From Cellulomonas sp. HZM (GTDB lineage Bacteria > Actinomycetota > Actinomycetes > Actinomycetales > Cellulomonadaceae), in contig NZ_JEOE01000004.1 in the NCBI RefSeq assembly GCF_000708885.1, forward strand, positions 120,029 through 184,028: 64,000 nt of DNA, written 5' to 3'. The notes beneath the pieces are model-generated. The model did not search any database, was not told the origin of the DNA, and saw only the letters and a list, made by a program, of their open reading frames with translations. Within the stretch, counting starts at the first letter, position 1, and every line of letters begins with the position of its first letter. The translations under genes were made by a program, and so were the position numbers. Of this stretch, positions 56,355 to 64,000 are shown one piece after another.

Positions 56355-57301
56355 CCGCACCCCGGATCGGCACGATGCTGCCGCGCGACCTGCCCGCGTC
56401 GCAGGTCCTGCCGTTCGCGCGCCGGGCCGACGAGCTCGGGTTCGACGAGCTGTGGGTCGTCGAGGACCTCGGCTTCCGCGGGGGAGTCGCGCAGGCCGCG
56501 GCCGTGCTCGCCGCGACCGACCGCATCCACGTGGGCATCGGCATCCTGCCCGCCGGGGCGCGCAACGCCGCGTTCGCCGCGATGGAGGTCGCGACGCTCG
56601 CGCAGCTGTTCCCCGGGCGCGTGACGATCGGCGTCGGCCACGGCATGCCCGGGTGGATGCGACAGGTCGGGACGTGGCCGCGCTCACCGCTGACCCTGCT
56701 CGGCGAGCACGTGTCCGCCGTGCGCTCGATCGTGCGTGGCGAGCGCGTGAGCGTCGACGGCCTCGTGCACCTCGACGACGTCGTGCTCGACCCCTCGGCG
56801 GTGCCCGACGAGGTCCCCGACGTCCTGCTGGGCGTGCGCGGACCGCGGTCGCTCGCGCTGTCCGGCCGCGTCGCGGACGGCACCGTGCTGGCCGAGCCGG
56901 TGACCCCGCAGTACGTGCGGGCTGCGCTCGAGCAGGTCGCGGCGGCCGGGCCGCACCGGCTCGTCGCCTACAACGTCGCGGCCGTCGACGACGACGAGGC
57001 CGCCGCGGTCGACGCCGTCCGGCCCGCGCTGCAGTGGGTCGGGGACCCCGACTGGGCGCCCCACCTGGCGCCCCTCGAGATCGGCGCCGACGTCGCTGCG
57101 CTCCGCGCGGCCTCGGCCGGTCGCGAGGAGTTCGCACGAGCGCTGCCGGACGCGTGGGTCCGCGAGCTGGCGCTCGCCGGCACTCCGCAGCGCGTGCGCG
57201 CACGCATCGACGAGCTCACACGCGTCGGGGTGACGAGCAACGTCCTGGTGCCCGTGGGCGACCCGGCCGCCGCGCTGGAGCAGCTCGCCCGCGTGCTCTG
57301 A
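56351..57301 (+). CDS. LLM-class flavin-dependent oxidoreductase (F420/FMN)
   Basis: 316-aa luciferase-like monooxygenase-fold enzyme. RIGTMLPRDLPASQVLPFAR start, the flavin-binding barrel with LGFDELWVVEDLGFRGGV and VGIGILPAGARNAAFAAMEVATLAQLFPGR, ending TPQRVRARIDELTRVGVTSN. Actinobacterial members often use F420. The GTG start overlaps the MarR stop. Substrate unknown. Confidence 0.88.
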   Translation: MTAPRIGTMLPRDLPASQVLPFARRADELGFDELWVVEDLGFRGGVAQAAAVLAATDRIHVGIGILPAGARNAAFAAMEVATLAQLFPGRVTIGVGHGMPGWMRQVGTWPRSPLTLLGEHVSAVRSIVRGERVSVDGLVHLDDVVLDPSAVPDEVPDVLLGVRGPRSLALSGRVADGTVLAEPVTPQYVRAALEQVAAAGPHRLVAYNVAAVDDDEAAAVDAVRPALQWVGDPDWAPHLAPLEIGADVAALRAASAGREEFARALPDAWVRELALAGTPQRVRARIDELTRVGVTSNVLVPVGDPAAALEQLARVL

Positions 57302-57382
57302 GCCGACCCAGCCGACCCGGTGGGCGCCCCCACGCAACCCCCACGCAGCCCCCGCGCCAGGCGCCCGGATACGCTCGCGGGC

Positions 57383-57940
57383 ATGACGACGCCGACGACG
57401 CCCACCGACCCGTCCCCCGCTCGCGTCGACCCGCCGCTGTCCGGCTCCGAGGCCGAGACGCTGCTCGGCTTCCTCGAGTTCCACCGGGCGACCCTGCTCA
57501 CGAAGTGCGGCGGCCTCACCGACGAGCAGCTCCGGCAGACGCTCCCGCCGTCGACGATCACGCTCGGCGGGCTGCTCAAGCACCTCGCGCTGGTCGAGGA
57601 CAACTGGACCTCGGAGGTCCTGCTCGGGAGCGATGCCCTCGAGCCGTGGGCGTCGGTCGACTGGTCGGCGGACCGCGACTGGGAGTGGAACAGCGCGGCG
57701 CAGGACACGGGTGCGGAGCTCCTCGCACTGTACGCGACGTCGGTCGAGCGGTCGCGGCGCATCGTCGACGACGCGCTCGCCTCCGGGGGCCTCGACCAGC
57801 TCTCGGTCCGGGAGAGCCGCCACCACGGCGGCCGGTTCAGCCTGCGCTGGATCCTCGTGCACCTCGTCGAGGAGTACGCGCGCCACAACGGGCACGCCGA
57901 CCTGGTGCGCGAGTCCATCGACGGCAGCACGGGCGAGTAG
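57383..57940 (+). CDS. DinB-like (DUF664) family protein
   Basis: 185 aa, four-helix-bundle protein of the DinB/DUF664 family: LGFLEFHRATLLTKCGGLTDEQL, LGGLLKHLALVEDNW, the central His and WILVHLVEEYARHNGHADLVRE with the His residues that bind the metal in the family. Members of the wider family are thiol-dependent S-transferases or of unknown function; here bacillithiol or mycothiol involvement is an inference only. Confidence 0.88.
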   Translation: MTTPTTPTDPSPARVDPPLSGSEAETLLGFLEFHRATLLTKCGGLTDEQLRQTLPPSTITLGGLLKHLALVEDNWTSEVLLGSDALEPWASVDWSADRDWEWNSAAQDTGAELLALYATSVERSRRIVDDALASGGLDQLSVRESRHHGGRFSLRWILVHLVEEYARHNGHADLVRESIDGSTGE

Positions 57941-57986
57941 CACCCCAGCGGTCGCGCGAACGGGCGGGCACCCGCAGACTCTCGGC

Positions 57987-58946
57987 GTGGCCCGAACACC
58001 CCAGCGCACCGCCGTCGTCGTCAACGCCCACCGCGTCACGGGCACCGACGAGCTGCGCGAGCAGATCACCAGCGCGCTCGCCGACGCGGGCTGGCCCGCC
58101 CCCGCGTGGCTCGAGACCACCGCGGAGGACCCCGGGACGGGCCAGGCGCGTCAGGCAGCGCGCGACGGCGCGGAAGTCGTCATGGTGTGCGGCGGAGACG
58201 GGACCGTGCGGGCCGTGATCGAAGGCCTCGTCGGGACCGACGCGGCGCTCGCCGTGCTCCCGGGCGGCACGGGCAACCTGCTGGCCAAGAACCTGGGCAT
58301 CCCGACCGACGTCGACGGGGGCGTCCGCGCCGTGACCGCGGGCGAGCGCCGACGCATCGACGTCGGCGAGGTGGACGGGCAGGCGTTCGCGATCATGGCC
58401 GGCATCGGCTTCGACGCGAAGATCATGGACGACGCCCCGGCACGCGTGAAGAACGTCATGGGCCCGGTCGCGTACGTGTTCTCCGCGCTGCGGCACCTGG
58501 TCGACCGCGAGATGCACGTCGAGATCACCGTCGACGGCGGCGAGACCCTGCGCCGGCATGCGCGCACGGTCGTCGTCGGCAACGTCGGCCGGCTCCAGGG
58601 GGGCGTGGACCTCCTGCCCGACGCGAGGCCCGACTCGGGCGAGCTCGACGTCGCGGTCGTCGCGCCGCGCAACATCGGGCACTGGCTCAAGCTCGTCGTC
58701 GCGATCGCGCTGCGCCGCCGGCACGCGCCCCACCGCGAGACGTTCCGCGGCTCGCACGTGCTGGTGCGCGCGGGCGCACCCGAGCCGCGTCAGCTCGACG
58801 GCGACGTGATCGACGACTCGACGACGCTCGAGGTGAGCGTGCGGCGCTCGGCCCTCACGGTGTGCGTCGCCGCGGCCGACGAGCGCGCGGACGACATCGC
58901 CGACGTCGACGCTCGCCCCGGGGGTGTCCGTGACGCTGCGTCCTGA
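57987..58946 (+). CDS. Diacylglycerol/sphingosine kinase family lipid kinase
   Basis: 319 aa. Glycine-rich VMVCGGDGTVRAVIEGL (GGDGT at 69-73) is the nucleotide-binding motif of the DAGK catalytic domain; LPGGTGNLLAKNLGIPTDVD is the second motif. The C-terminal domain is the beta-sandwich of DgkB/YegS-like proteins, with the expected terminal strand. Probably phosphorylates a membrane lipid such as diacylglycerol. GTG 57987 is the first sensible start. Confidence 0.9.
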   Translation: MARTPQRTAVVVNAHRVTGTDELREQITSALADAGWPAPAWLETTAEDPGTGQARQAARDGAEVVMVCGGDGTVRAVIEGLVGTDAALAVLPGGTGNLLAKNLGIPTDVDGGVRAVTAGERRRIDVGEVDGQAFAIMAGIGFDAKIMDDAPARVKNVMGPVAYVFSALRHLVDREMHVEITVDGGETLRRHARTVVVGNVGRLQGGVDLLPDARPDSGELDVAVVAPRNIGHWLKLVVAIALRRRHAPHRETFRGSHVLVRAGAPEPRQLDGDVIDDSTTLEVSVRRSALTVCVAAADERADDIADVDARPGGVRDAAS

Positions 58947-58952
58947 CGCACA

Positions 58953-60737
58953 ATGCCGTCCGTGAGAACCAGCGCCGGGCCGCCGGACGACGACGTGCGG
59001 GAGACCGCCCGCACCGGTGCCGACCTGCTCGGACCCACCACCGACGCGGACCCCGCCTACGAGCGGTTCGCGCGCCTCGTGCAGGCGTACCTGCACGTCC
59101 CCGTCGCGCTCGTCACGTTCGTCGGCCCCGACGGCCAGCGCTTCCCGGGCGCCCTGGGGCTGCCCGAGCCGTACCAGTCGCGGCGCGGCACGCCGCTGTC
59201 GCACTCCTTCTGCCAGCACGTCGTGGCGCGCGACCGTCCGCTCGTCGTCTCCGACGCCCGCACGGTCGACCTGGTGCGCGACAACCTGGCGATCCCCGAC
59301 CTGGGCGTGATCGCCTACGCCGGCTTCCCGCTGCACGACCGGGAAGGCGTGGCCGTGGGCAGCCTGTGCGCGATCGACGACCACCCGCGCGAGTGGACCC
59401 ACGACGAGCTCGAGGTGCTGCAGGACCTGGCGCTCGCGTGCGGCTCGGAGATCCGGCAGCGCGAGGCGGTCGCCCTCGCGGACCGGCGCGAGGAGCACGC
59501 GCGGGTGCTGCTCGACCTGTCGGAGGCGTTCACGCGCACGCGCACCCCGCACGACGTGCTCGACGCCGTCGAGCGCGCGGCGATCGAGCTCACGGGCGCG
59601 AGCAGGGCCGCGATCGGCGTGGTCCGCGGGGACATGCTCGAGTGGGTGCGGCACGCCGACGTCCCCGGCGGTCCGCCGACGCTGTGGCAGCGCGAACCCG
59701 TCACCAACCGCGCGTCGCCGGCGATCTCCGCGATGCTCGGCCGCCGGCCCCTGCTGTTCGACGACGCGGCGCAGATGGGTGCCGCCTTCCCGCTCGTCGC
59801 CGGAGTGGGCGGACCTGGCGCCGCGGCGTTCCTGCCGCTGACCACGTCGACCGCGCTGCTCGGCGCGATCGTCCTGCGGTGGGACGGGCCGCGGACGCTC
59901 ACGGGCGTGCTGGGCGACCTGGTGGTGACCCTCGCGAGCGACGCGTCGACGGCGTTCGAGCGCGCGCAGCTCCTCGAGAGCCGCACGGACGTCGCGCGCA
60001 CGCTGCAGGAGGCCATGCTCTCGCGCCTGCCGGAGCCTGCCGGCGTGACGCTCGAGGCCGCGTACGCGCCGGCCGAGGTCACCGAGCAGGTCGGTGGCGA
60101 CTGGTACGACGCGCTCGAGCTGAGCGACGGCGGGTTCGCGGTCGTCGTCGGTGACGTCACGGGCCACGACCTGCAGGCCGCGACGCTCATGGGCCAGCTG
60201 CGCCCGATGCTGCGCAGCCTGCTGTGGGAGCACGACAAGCCACCGTCGCGCGTGCTGGAGCTGCTGGACCGCGCGAACGTCGGCACCGGTCTGCAGGCGA
60301 CGGCCACCGCGATCCTCGCCCGGCTCGAGCCGCCGACCCCGCACGGGCGGCGCCGGCTCACGTGGTCGAACGCGGGCCACCCGCCGCCGTTCGTGCGCCG
60401 CGCGTCGGGCGAGGTCGAGCGGCTCGACGCACGCCCGGACCTCCCGCTCGGCTTCGTGCCCGAGCGCGCACGCACCGACAGCAGCGTCAACCTGCGCCCG
60501 GGCGACACGCTCGTGCTCTACACGGACGGCCTCGTCGAGCGGCGCACGGGCGACCTGCCGGGCGCGCTCGACCGCGCGCAGGCCGAGCTCGCGAGAGCGG
60601 GGCGGCTGAGCGCGCGCCGCGTCCTCGACGGGCTCGCCCCTCCGGTCGAGCGCCACGACGACGTCGTCGTGCTGACCATGCGCCTCGACGACGCCGACGT
60701 CACCCCCGCAGCAGGAGACCCAGCAGAGCCACGTTGA
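58953..60737 (+). CDS. GAF-domain PP2C-like (SpoIIE) phosphatase
   Basis: 594 aa. Two GAF-type sensor regions (about 30-170 and 185-340), then a PP2C/SpoIIE phosphatase domain (about 360-580) with VTEQVGGDWYDALELSDGGF and VVGDVTGHDLQAATLMGQL, whose Asp residues bind metal, and ending VERHDDVVVLTMRL. Such phosphatases usually act on anti-sigma-factor antagonists in stress signalling; the partner is not encoded next to it. Overlaps mntH 3' end by 38 bp (convergent). Confidence 0.9.
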   Translation: MPSVRTSAGPPDDDVRETARTGADLLGPTTDADPAYERFARLVQAYLHVPVALVTFVGPDGQRFPGALGLPEPYQSRRGTPLSHSFCQHVVARDRPLVVSDARTVDLVRDNLAIPDLGVIAYAGFPLHDREGVAVGSLCAIDDHPREWTHDELEVLQDLALACGSEIRQREAVALADRREEHARVLLDLSEAFTRTRTPHDVLDAVERAAIELTGASRAAIGVVRGDMLEWVRHADVPGGPPTLWQREPVTNRASPAISAMLGRRPLLFDDAAQMGAAFPLVAGVGGPGAAAFLPLTTSTALLGAIVLRWDGPRTLTGVLGDLVVTLASDASTAFERAQLLESRTDVARTLQEAMLSRLPEPAGVTLEAAYAPAEVTEQVGGDWYDALELSDGGFAVVVGDVTGHDLQAATLMGQLRPMLRSLLWEHDKPPSRVLELLDRANVGTGLQATATAILARLEPPTPHGRRRLTWSNAGHPPPFVRRASGEVERLDARPDLPLGFVPERARTDSSVNLRPGDTLVLYTDGLVERRTGDLPGALDRAQAELARAGRLSARRVLDGLAPPVERHDDVVVLTMRLDDADVTPAAGDPAEPR

Positions 60738-61935
60738 GCGCGACGACGAGCACGACGACCGTCACGAGCACCGCGTGCAGCCGTCCGCCGTTGCGGGCGT
60801 CACCCATGACGTCCCGCGAGCGCGTGAACCGTACGAGCGGGACCACGGCGAACGGGATGCCGAAGCTCAGCACCACCTGGCTGACGACGAGCGTCCACGT
60901 GGGGTCGGCACCGACGGCGAGCAGCACCACCGCGGGCACGAGCGTGACGACCCGGCGCACCAGGATCGGCACGCGGCGGTGCAGGAGGCCCTGCATGATC
61001 GTCGCGCCCGCGTACGCCCCGACGGACGTCGACGCGAGCCCGGACGCGAGCAGCCCGACCGCGAACGCGACGCCGATGCCGGTGCCCAGCGCCGCGACGA
61101 TCGCGGCGTGCGCCCCTTCGATCGTGTCGGTGCCCGGCAGCCCGCGCAGCCCGGACGCGGCGAGCAGCAGCAGCCCGATGTTGACGATCCCGGCGACGAC
61201 GAGCGCGGTGCCCACGTCCCACCTGGTGGCACGCAGCAGCCGGTCGCGCGCGGGCCCCGCGGGCGCGTGACCGTGCCGGTCACGCGCGAGGGCGGAGTGC
61301 ACGTAGATCGCATGGGGCATGACGGTCGCACCGAGCATGCTCGCCGCGAGCAGCACCGAGTCCGATCCGTCGAACCGCGGGACCAGGCCGGACAGCACGC
61401 CGCGCGCGTCGGGCGGGCTCACGACGAGCCCCGCGAGGAAGCCGATCGTCACGACGGCCAGGAGGCCGACGACGACCGTCTCGAACCGTCGCTGCCCGTA
61501 CCGGTCCTGCGTCGCGAGGACCGCGAGGGAGACCACGCCGACGATGATCCCGCCGAGCCACAGCGGCACCCCGAACAGCAGCTGCAGCGCGATGGCCCCT
61601 CCGACGACCTCCGCGATGTCGGTCGCGGCCGCGACCAGCTCCGCCTGGACCCAGAACGCGAGCCTCCCGCGCCGGCCGAGGCGGTCGCCGAGCACGTCGG
61701 GCAGCGACCGCCCGGTGACGAGCCCCAGCTTCGCCGACTGGTACTGCACCAGCACGGCCATCGCGTTCGCGACGACCAGCACCCACAGCAGCAGGTACCC
61801 GTAGCGGGCCCCCGCGGTGAGGTTCGCGGCGACGTTGCCGGGGTCGACGTACGCCACGGCGGCGACGAACGCGGGTCCGAGCAGCCACGGCAGTCGCGTG
61901 GCGCGGCTCGTCGGCCGCGTGGCCGTCGTCGTCAT
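60700..61935 (-). CDS. mntH: NRAMP family Mn2+/Fe2+ transporter MntH (canonical)
   Basis: 411-aa proton-coupled divalent metal importer with about 11 helices. TM1 metal motif VDPGN at 30-34 (Asp31, Asn34) and TM6 motif VMPHAIYVHS (Met206, His208) are intact, as are loop and TM4 Asp/Glu residues. A perfect inverted repeat TTCGGT-CT-ACCGAA lies 22 bp upstream of the ATG, a probable MntR site. Contrast with the NRAMP-like protein at 33552-34781. Confidence 0.93.
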   Translation of the reverse strand: MTTTATRPTSRATRLPWLLGPAFVAAVAYVDPGNVAANLTAGARYGYLLLWVLVVANAMAVLVQYQSAKLGLVTGRSLPDVLGDRLGRRGRLAFWVQAELVAAATDIAEVVGGAIALQLLFGVPLWLGGIIVGVVSLAVLATQDRYGQRRFETVVVGLLAVVTIGFLAGLVVSPPDARGVLSGLVPRFDGSDSVLLAASMLGATVMPHAIYVHSALARDRHGHAPAGPARDRLLRATRWDVGTALVVAGIVNIGLLLLAASGLRGLPGTDTIEGAHAAIVAALGTGIGVAFAVGLLASGLASTSVGAYAGATIMQGLLHRRVPILVRRVVTLVPAVVLLAVGADPTWTLVVSQVVLSFGIPFAVVPLVRFTRSRDVMGDARNGGRLHAVLVTVVVLVVALNVALLGLLLRG

Positions 61936-61956
61936 CCGGTCCTCCGCGTCTGAAGT

Positions 61957-61970
61957 TTCGGTCTACCGAA
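61957..61970. promoter_or_regulatory. Candidate MntR operator of mntH
   Basis: TTCGGT-CT-ACCGAA, perfect 6-bp arms with 2-nt spacer, 22 bp before the mntH ATG. DtxR/MntR-family sites are short palindromes of this kind. The repressor gene is not in this window. Confidence 0.65.
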
Positions 61971-62023
61971 CTCTACGCGTATTCCGGTGGACGCGGCGCT
62001 CGACGCGGCGGACGCTGAGGGAC

Positions 62024-63100
62024 ATGTGGGAGCTCCAGGAGGTCACGGTCCCCGCGTCGGGACAGCCCGACAACTCGGCGACGCTGCTCGCGTACGTCGA
62101 CGTCGCCAACGCCGTCACGCTCGACACCTGGGGCGAGGTCGACTTCTGCCGCGACGCCCTCGAGGTGCTCGGGTCGCTGCGCGCGCAGGCCTACGAGCGC
62201 AAGGTGCGGCTCGTCGCCCTCGAGGACGGCCGACCCGTCGGGTACGGCGCGCTGAACCTGCCGCAGCGCGACAACACGCACACCGGGTACGTCGAGCTCG
62301 GGGTGCTGCCCGACGACCGACGCCGCGGCATCGGGTCAGCGCTCTACCACTCGCTCCTCGCGATCGCACGAGACTCCGGCCGCACGCGCGTCACCGCGTC
62401 GACCGACTTCCGCACCGAGGCCGCTCCCGACCAGGACGCGCTCGTCGCCCCCACGGGGTCGGGCCGGGTGCCCGCGGACGACCCCGGTGCACGCTTCCTG
62501 CTCGCGCGCGGCTGGCGGCTCGAGCAGGTCGAGCGTCGCTCCGTGCTGCACCTCCCGCTGCCCGCCGGGACGCTCGACGGGCACCTCGCCGACGCCCAGG
62601 CTGTCGCGGGCGACGACTACCGGCTCGTGCTGTGGGACGCGCACTGCCCCGACGAGTGGGTCGACTCGTTCGCGTACCTCCAGTCCCGCATGAGCACCGA
62701 CGCCCCCACGGGCGGCCTCGACTACCGCGAGGAGACGTGGGACGCGGCGCGCGTGCGCGACCAGGAGCACGAGTTCGCCGAGCGCCGCCTCGGGTACCTC
62801 GCGGTCGCGGCGGAGCACGTGCCGTCGCGCACACTCGTCGCCTACTCGGCGTTCCTCACCGTGCCGCACACCGACGCGTACGTGCACCAGCACGACACGC
62901 TCGTCGTCGCCGAGCACCGCGGCCACCGACTCGGGATGCTGGTCAAGGCCGCGAACCTGCAGCGCCTCGAGCGCGACCTGCCGGCCGTGCGCCGCGTCGG
63001 GACGTGGAACGCCGAGGAGAACTCGTACATGCTCGCGATCAACGTGCGGCTCGGTTTCGCACCCGAGGGCGGGGCCGGCGAGTGGCAGCTCGACCTGTGA
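62024..63100 (+). CDS. Tandem-GNAT N-acetyltransferase
   Basis: 358 aa, two GNAT-like domains. First: VELGVLPDDRRRGIGSALYHSLL (acetyl-CoA motif) with RFLLARGWRLEQVERRSVLHL. Second: VHQHDTLVVAEHRGHRLGMLVKAANLQRL and EENSYMLAINVRLGFAPEGG. Double-GNAT proteins of this type include mycothiol synthase MshD, but the residues are not diagnostic and other amine acetyltransferases share the layout. ATG 62024 has TGAGGGA 4 nt upstream. Confidence 0.87.
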   Translation: MWELQEVTVPASGQPDNSATLLAYVDVANAVTLDTWGEVDFCRDALEVLGSLRAQAYERKVRLVALEDGRPVGYGALNLPQRDNTHTGYVELGVLPDDRRRGIGSALYHSLLAIARDSGRTRVTASTDFRTEAAPDQDALVAPTGSGRVPADDPGARFLLARGWRLEQVERRSVLHLPLPAGTLDGHLADAQAVAGDDYRLVLWDAHCPDEWVDSFAYLQSRMSTDAPTGGLDYREETWDAARVRDQEHEFAERRLGYLAVAAEHVPSRTLVAYSAFLTVPHTDAYVHQHDTLVVAEHRGHRLGMLVKAANLQRLERDLPAVRRVGTWNAEENSYMLAINVRLGFAPEGGAGEWQLDL

Positions 63101-63134
63101 ACGAGCGCGTGAGGACAACCGACGCGGGCGACCG

Positions 63135-63914
63135 CTAGATCACGCGCTCGCCGCGCGCCGCCATCGACCACCACGCGCTCCAGCGCGCACCCACGTCGGC
63201 GAACGTCGCATCGTCGACCCCGTACGCGTTGAGCACCGCGTTGACCGCACCGTTGGGCGGGTCGCTCGCGACGGGCGTCTCCTGCAGCACCAGGAGCGCC
63301 GCGGTGATGCCGTGCAGGTGCAGCCCCAGCTGCTGGTCGGTCTTGAACCAGACGGTGCCGCCGAGCAACGTCCCGTCCGGCCGACGAGCCTGCACGTTCC
63401 CCCCGACCGGGACGCCGCGCACGCCGTGCAGCCCCGCGCGGGCGAGCAGCCGGTCACGCGAGGTGCCGGCGTCGAGGCCGATCACGGCGAGCGTGCGCCG
63501 CTCCTCGCCGGGCTGGACGCCGAGCGCGAACCGCAGCTGCTGCGCCGACGCGATCCACAGCTCGTCGAGCTCGTCGCGCACGCCGTCGTACGCCGCGTGC
63601 GAGCCCTCCCGGCTGGGCCGGGTCACCGAGAGCCGTGTCCGTCCACCACCGGGCGCCCGGCGGCCTGCCGTCGCGGCACCGGTCGCCGCGGCTTCGGTCG
63701 CCGGGACACCCGCCGCGGAGCCCGTGGTCGCGCGGGCCTCGACGACGAGCACGCTCCGGGGCCACGTCAGCGTGCGCGTCGTCGTGCCGTCGCCGGTCCG
63801 CTCGTGCTCGTCGGGCGCGTCGACGACGTCGTCCCTGATGCGCTCGTCGAGCTCGGCGTCCTCCCACCGGAACCAGCGCCGCACGAGCTCGGGCTCGCGC
63901 AGGTGCCGCCACAC
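63135..63914 (-). CDS. SRPBCC/AHSA1-type protein, possibly N-terminally truncated
   Basis: 259 aa. Reads VWRHLREPELVRRWFRWEDAE from a GTG, which is where most SRPBCC proteins already are at residue 15-20. The initial strand ('...ERVIAAPPERVW') is missing, because an in-frame TGA lies two codons upstream (63921-63923). A Gly/Ala-rich insert (ATTGSAAGVPATEAAATG) follows, and a second domain of about 110 residues (LWIASAQQLRFALGVQPGEER onward) resembles a fungal-type ligand pocket. Either a start of unusual form or a truncated gene. Almost abuts the divergent gene at 63917. Confidence 0.55.
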   Translation of the reverse strand: MWRHLREPELVRRWFRWEDAELDERIRDDVVDAPDEHERTGDGTTTRTLTWPRSVLVVEARATTGSAAGVPATEAAATGAATAGRRAPGGGRTRLSVTRPSREGSHAAYDGVRDELDELWIASAQQLRFALGVQPGEERRTLAVIGLDAGTSRDRLLARAGLHGVRGVPVGGNVQARRPDGTLLGGTVWFKTDQQLGLHLHGITAALLVLQETPVASDPPNGAVNAVLNAYGVDDATFADVGARWSAWWSMAARGERVI

Positions 63915-63916
63915 CG

Positions 63917-64000
63917 ATGGTCAACCTCGTGGTGCGCTCGCTGCGGGTCGACGGTCGCTGGGGGCTCGACCACTACGCCGCGCTCGGCACCGTGCAGGGT
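63917..64000 (+). CDS. Start of a gene truncated by the window edge
   Basis: ATG 63917 opens MVNLVVRSLRVDGRWGLDHY and stays open to the last base. Balanced residue use with hydrophobic/charged alternation looks more like coding than the Arg-rich shadow frames. Only 28 codons are visible, so family is unknown and the gene itself is uncertain. It starts 3 bp from the SRPBCC start on the other strand. Confidence 0.35.
   Translation, partial: MVNLVVRSLRVDGRWGLDHYAALGTVQG

Noticed and set aside
1..64000. CRISPR arrays, insertion sequences, prophage
   Set aside because: No regularly spaced repeats, no transposase or phage structural genes were found on either strand.

Overview
The window is a very GC-rich, gene-dense chromosome segment with strong G/C third-position bias, frequent GTG starts and many 1-4 bp ATGA/GTGA/TAGTG gene overlaps. 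This is typical of a high-GC actinobacterium. Two secreted beta-glucan hydrolases (GH16, and GH81 with FN3-FN3-CBM6), a LacI-family regulator and an F420-type enzyme cluster fit a Cellulomonas-like polysaccharide degrader. That placement is inference: there is no rRNA or other marker gene here.

Layout. 1-4153: GNAT tail, then an ABC exporter (ATPase plus FtsX permease) divergent from a histidine kinase/NarL-type regulator pair. 4231-7173: GH16 glucanase with a promoter and LacI-type operator, then a translationally coupled lipoprotein and secreted protein of unknown function with lower GC. 7440-9598: a persulfide-type operon (CoA-disulfide reductase-rhodanese, 38-aa Cys-rich protein, CstR/CsoR repressor) behind a CsoR-like operator. 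9609-13018: ABC-2 exporter and divergent TetR. 13048-16026: VapBC, then a TetR/DHA2 efflux pair with three GAAC-N3-GTTC sites. 16057-19338: SDR, metallo-hydrolase, and a YCII/DGPF-ECF sigma (ECF42-type) pair. 19361-23554: RES/Xre-type toxin-antitoxin, pentapeptide protein, MFS/MerR pair, a 36-bp palindrome, a BldC-like protein and a duplicated MerR tail. 23558-26630: DUF211, VIT-like membrane protein and a phosphatase-fold protein without its catalytic histidines, followed upstream by enolase and a DUF2180 zinc-ribbon protein. 27052-30176: two coupled MutS-type ATPases without mismatch-binding domains. 30186-31790: three F420/deazaflavin-type genes. 31951-38208: small stress and membrane proteins, an operon of lipoprotein, non-canonical NRAMP and two PRC-barrel proteins, an alcohol dehydrogenase, an SDR and an SPFH protein. 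38209-39887: gene remnants, a FitAB/VapBC-type module and a P-loop kinase. 40054-45646: GH81, LacI regulator, alcohol dehydrogenase. 46013-54209: GlxA-type AraC regulator, YnfA, a large MalT-like LuxR regulator, DUF6325 and SHOCT proteins, and a secondary alkylsulfatase. 54316-64000: DHA2/MarR efflux pair with two operators, LLM oxidoreductase, DinB, lipid kinase, GAF-SpoIIE phosphatase, canonical MntH with a probable MntR site, tandem GNAT, an SRPBCC gene that lacks the usual N-terminus, and a gene running off the right edge.

A recurring arrangement is a local repressor divergent from its transporter with a clear inverted repeat between them (TetR twice, MerR, MarR), alongside three type II toxin-antitoxin modules, two of which have visible inverted-repeat operators. 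I see no CRISPR array, insertion sequence, prophage or intact RNA gene. The best candidates for undescribed biology are the DUF211/VIT/pseudo-phosphatase operon with its ribosome binding site locked in a hairpin, the coupled MutS-like ATPase pair, the low-GC secreted protein/lipoprotein pair, and the NRAMP-like/PRC-barrel operon.
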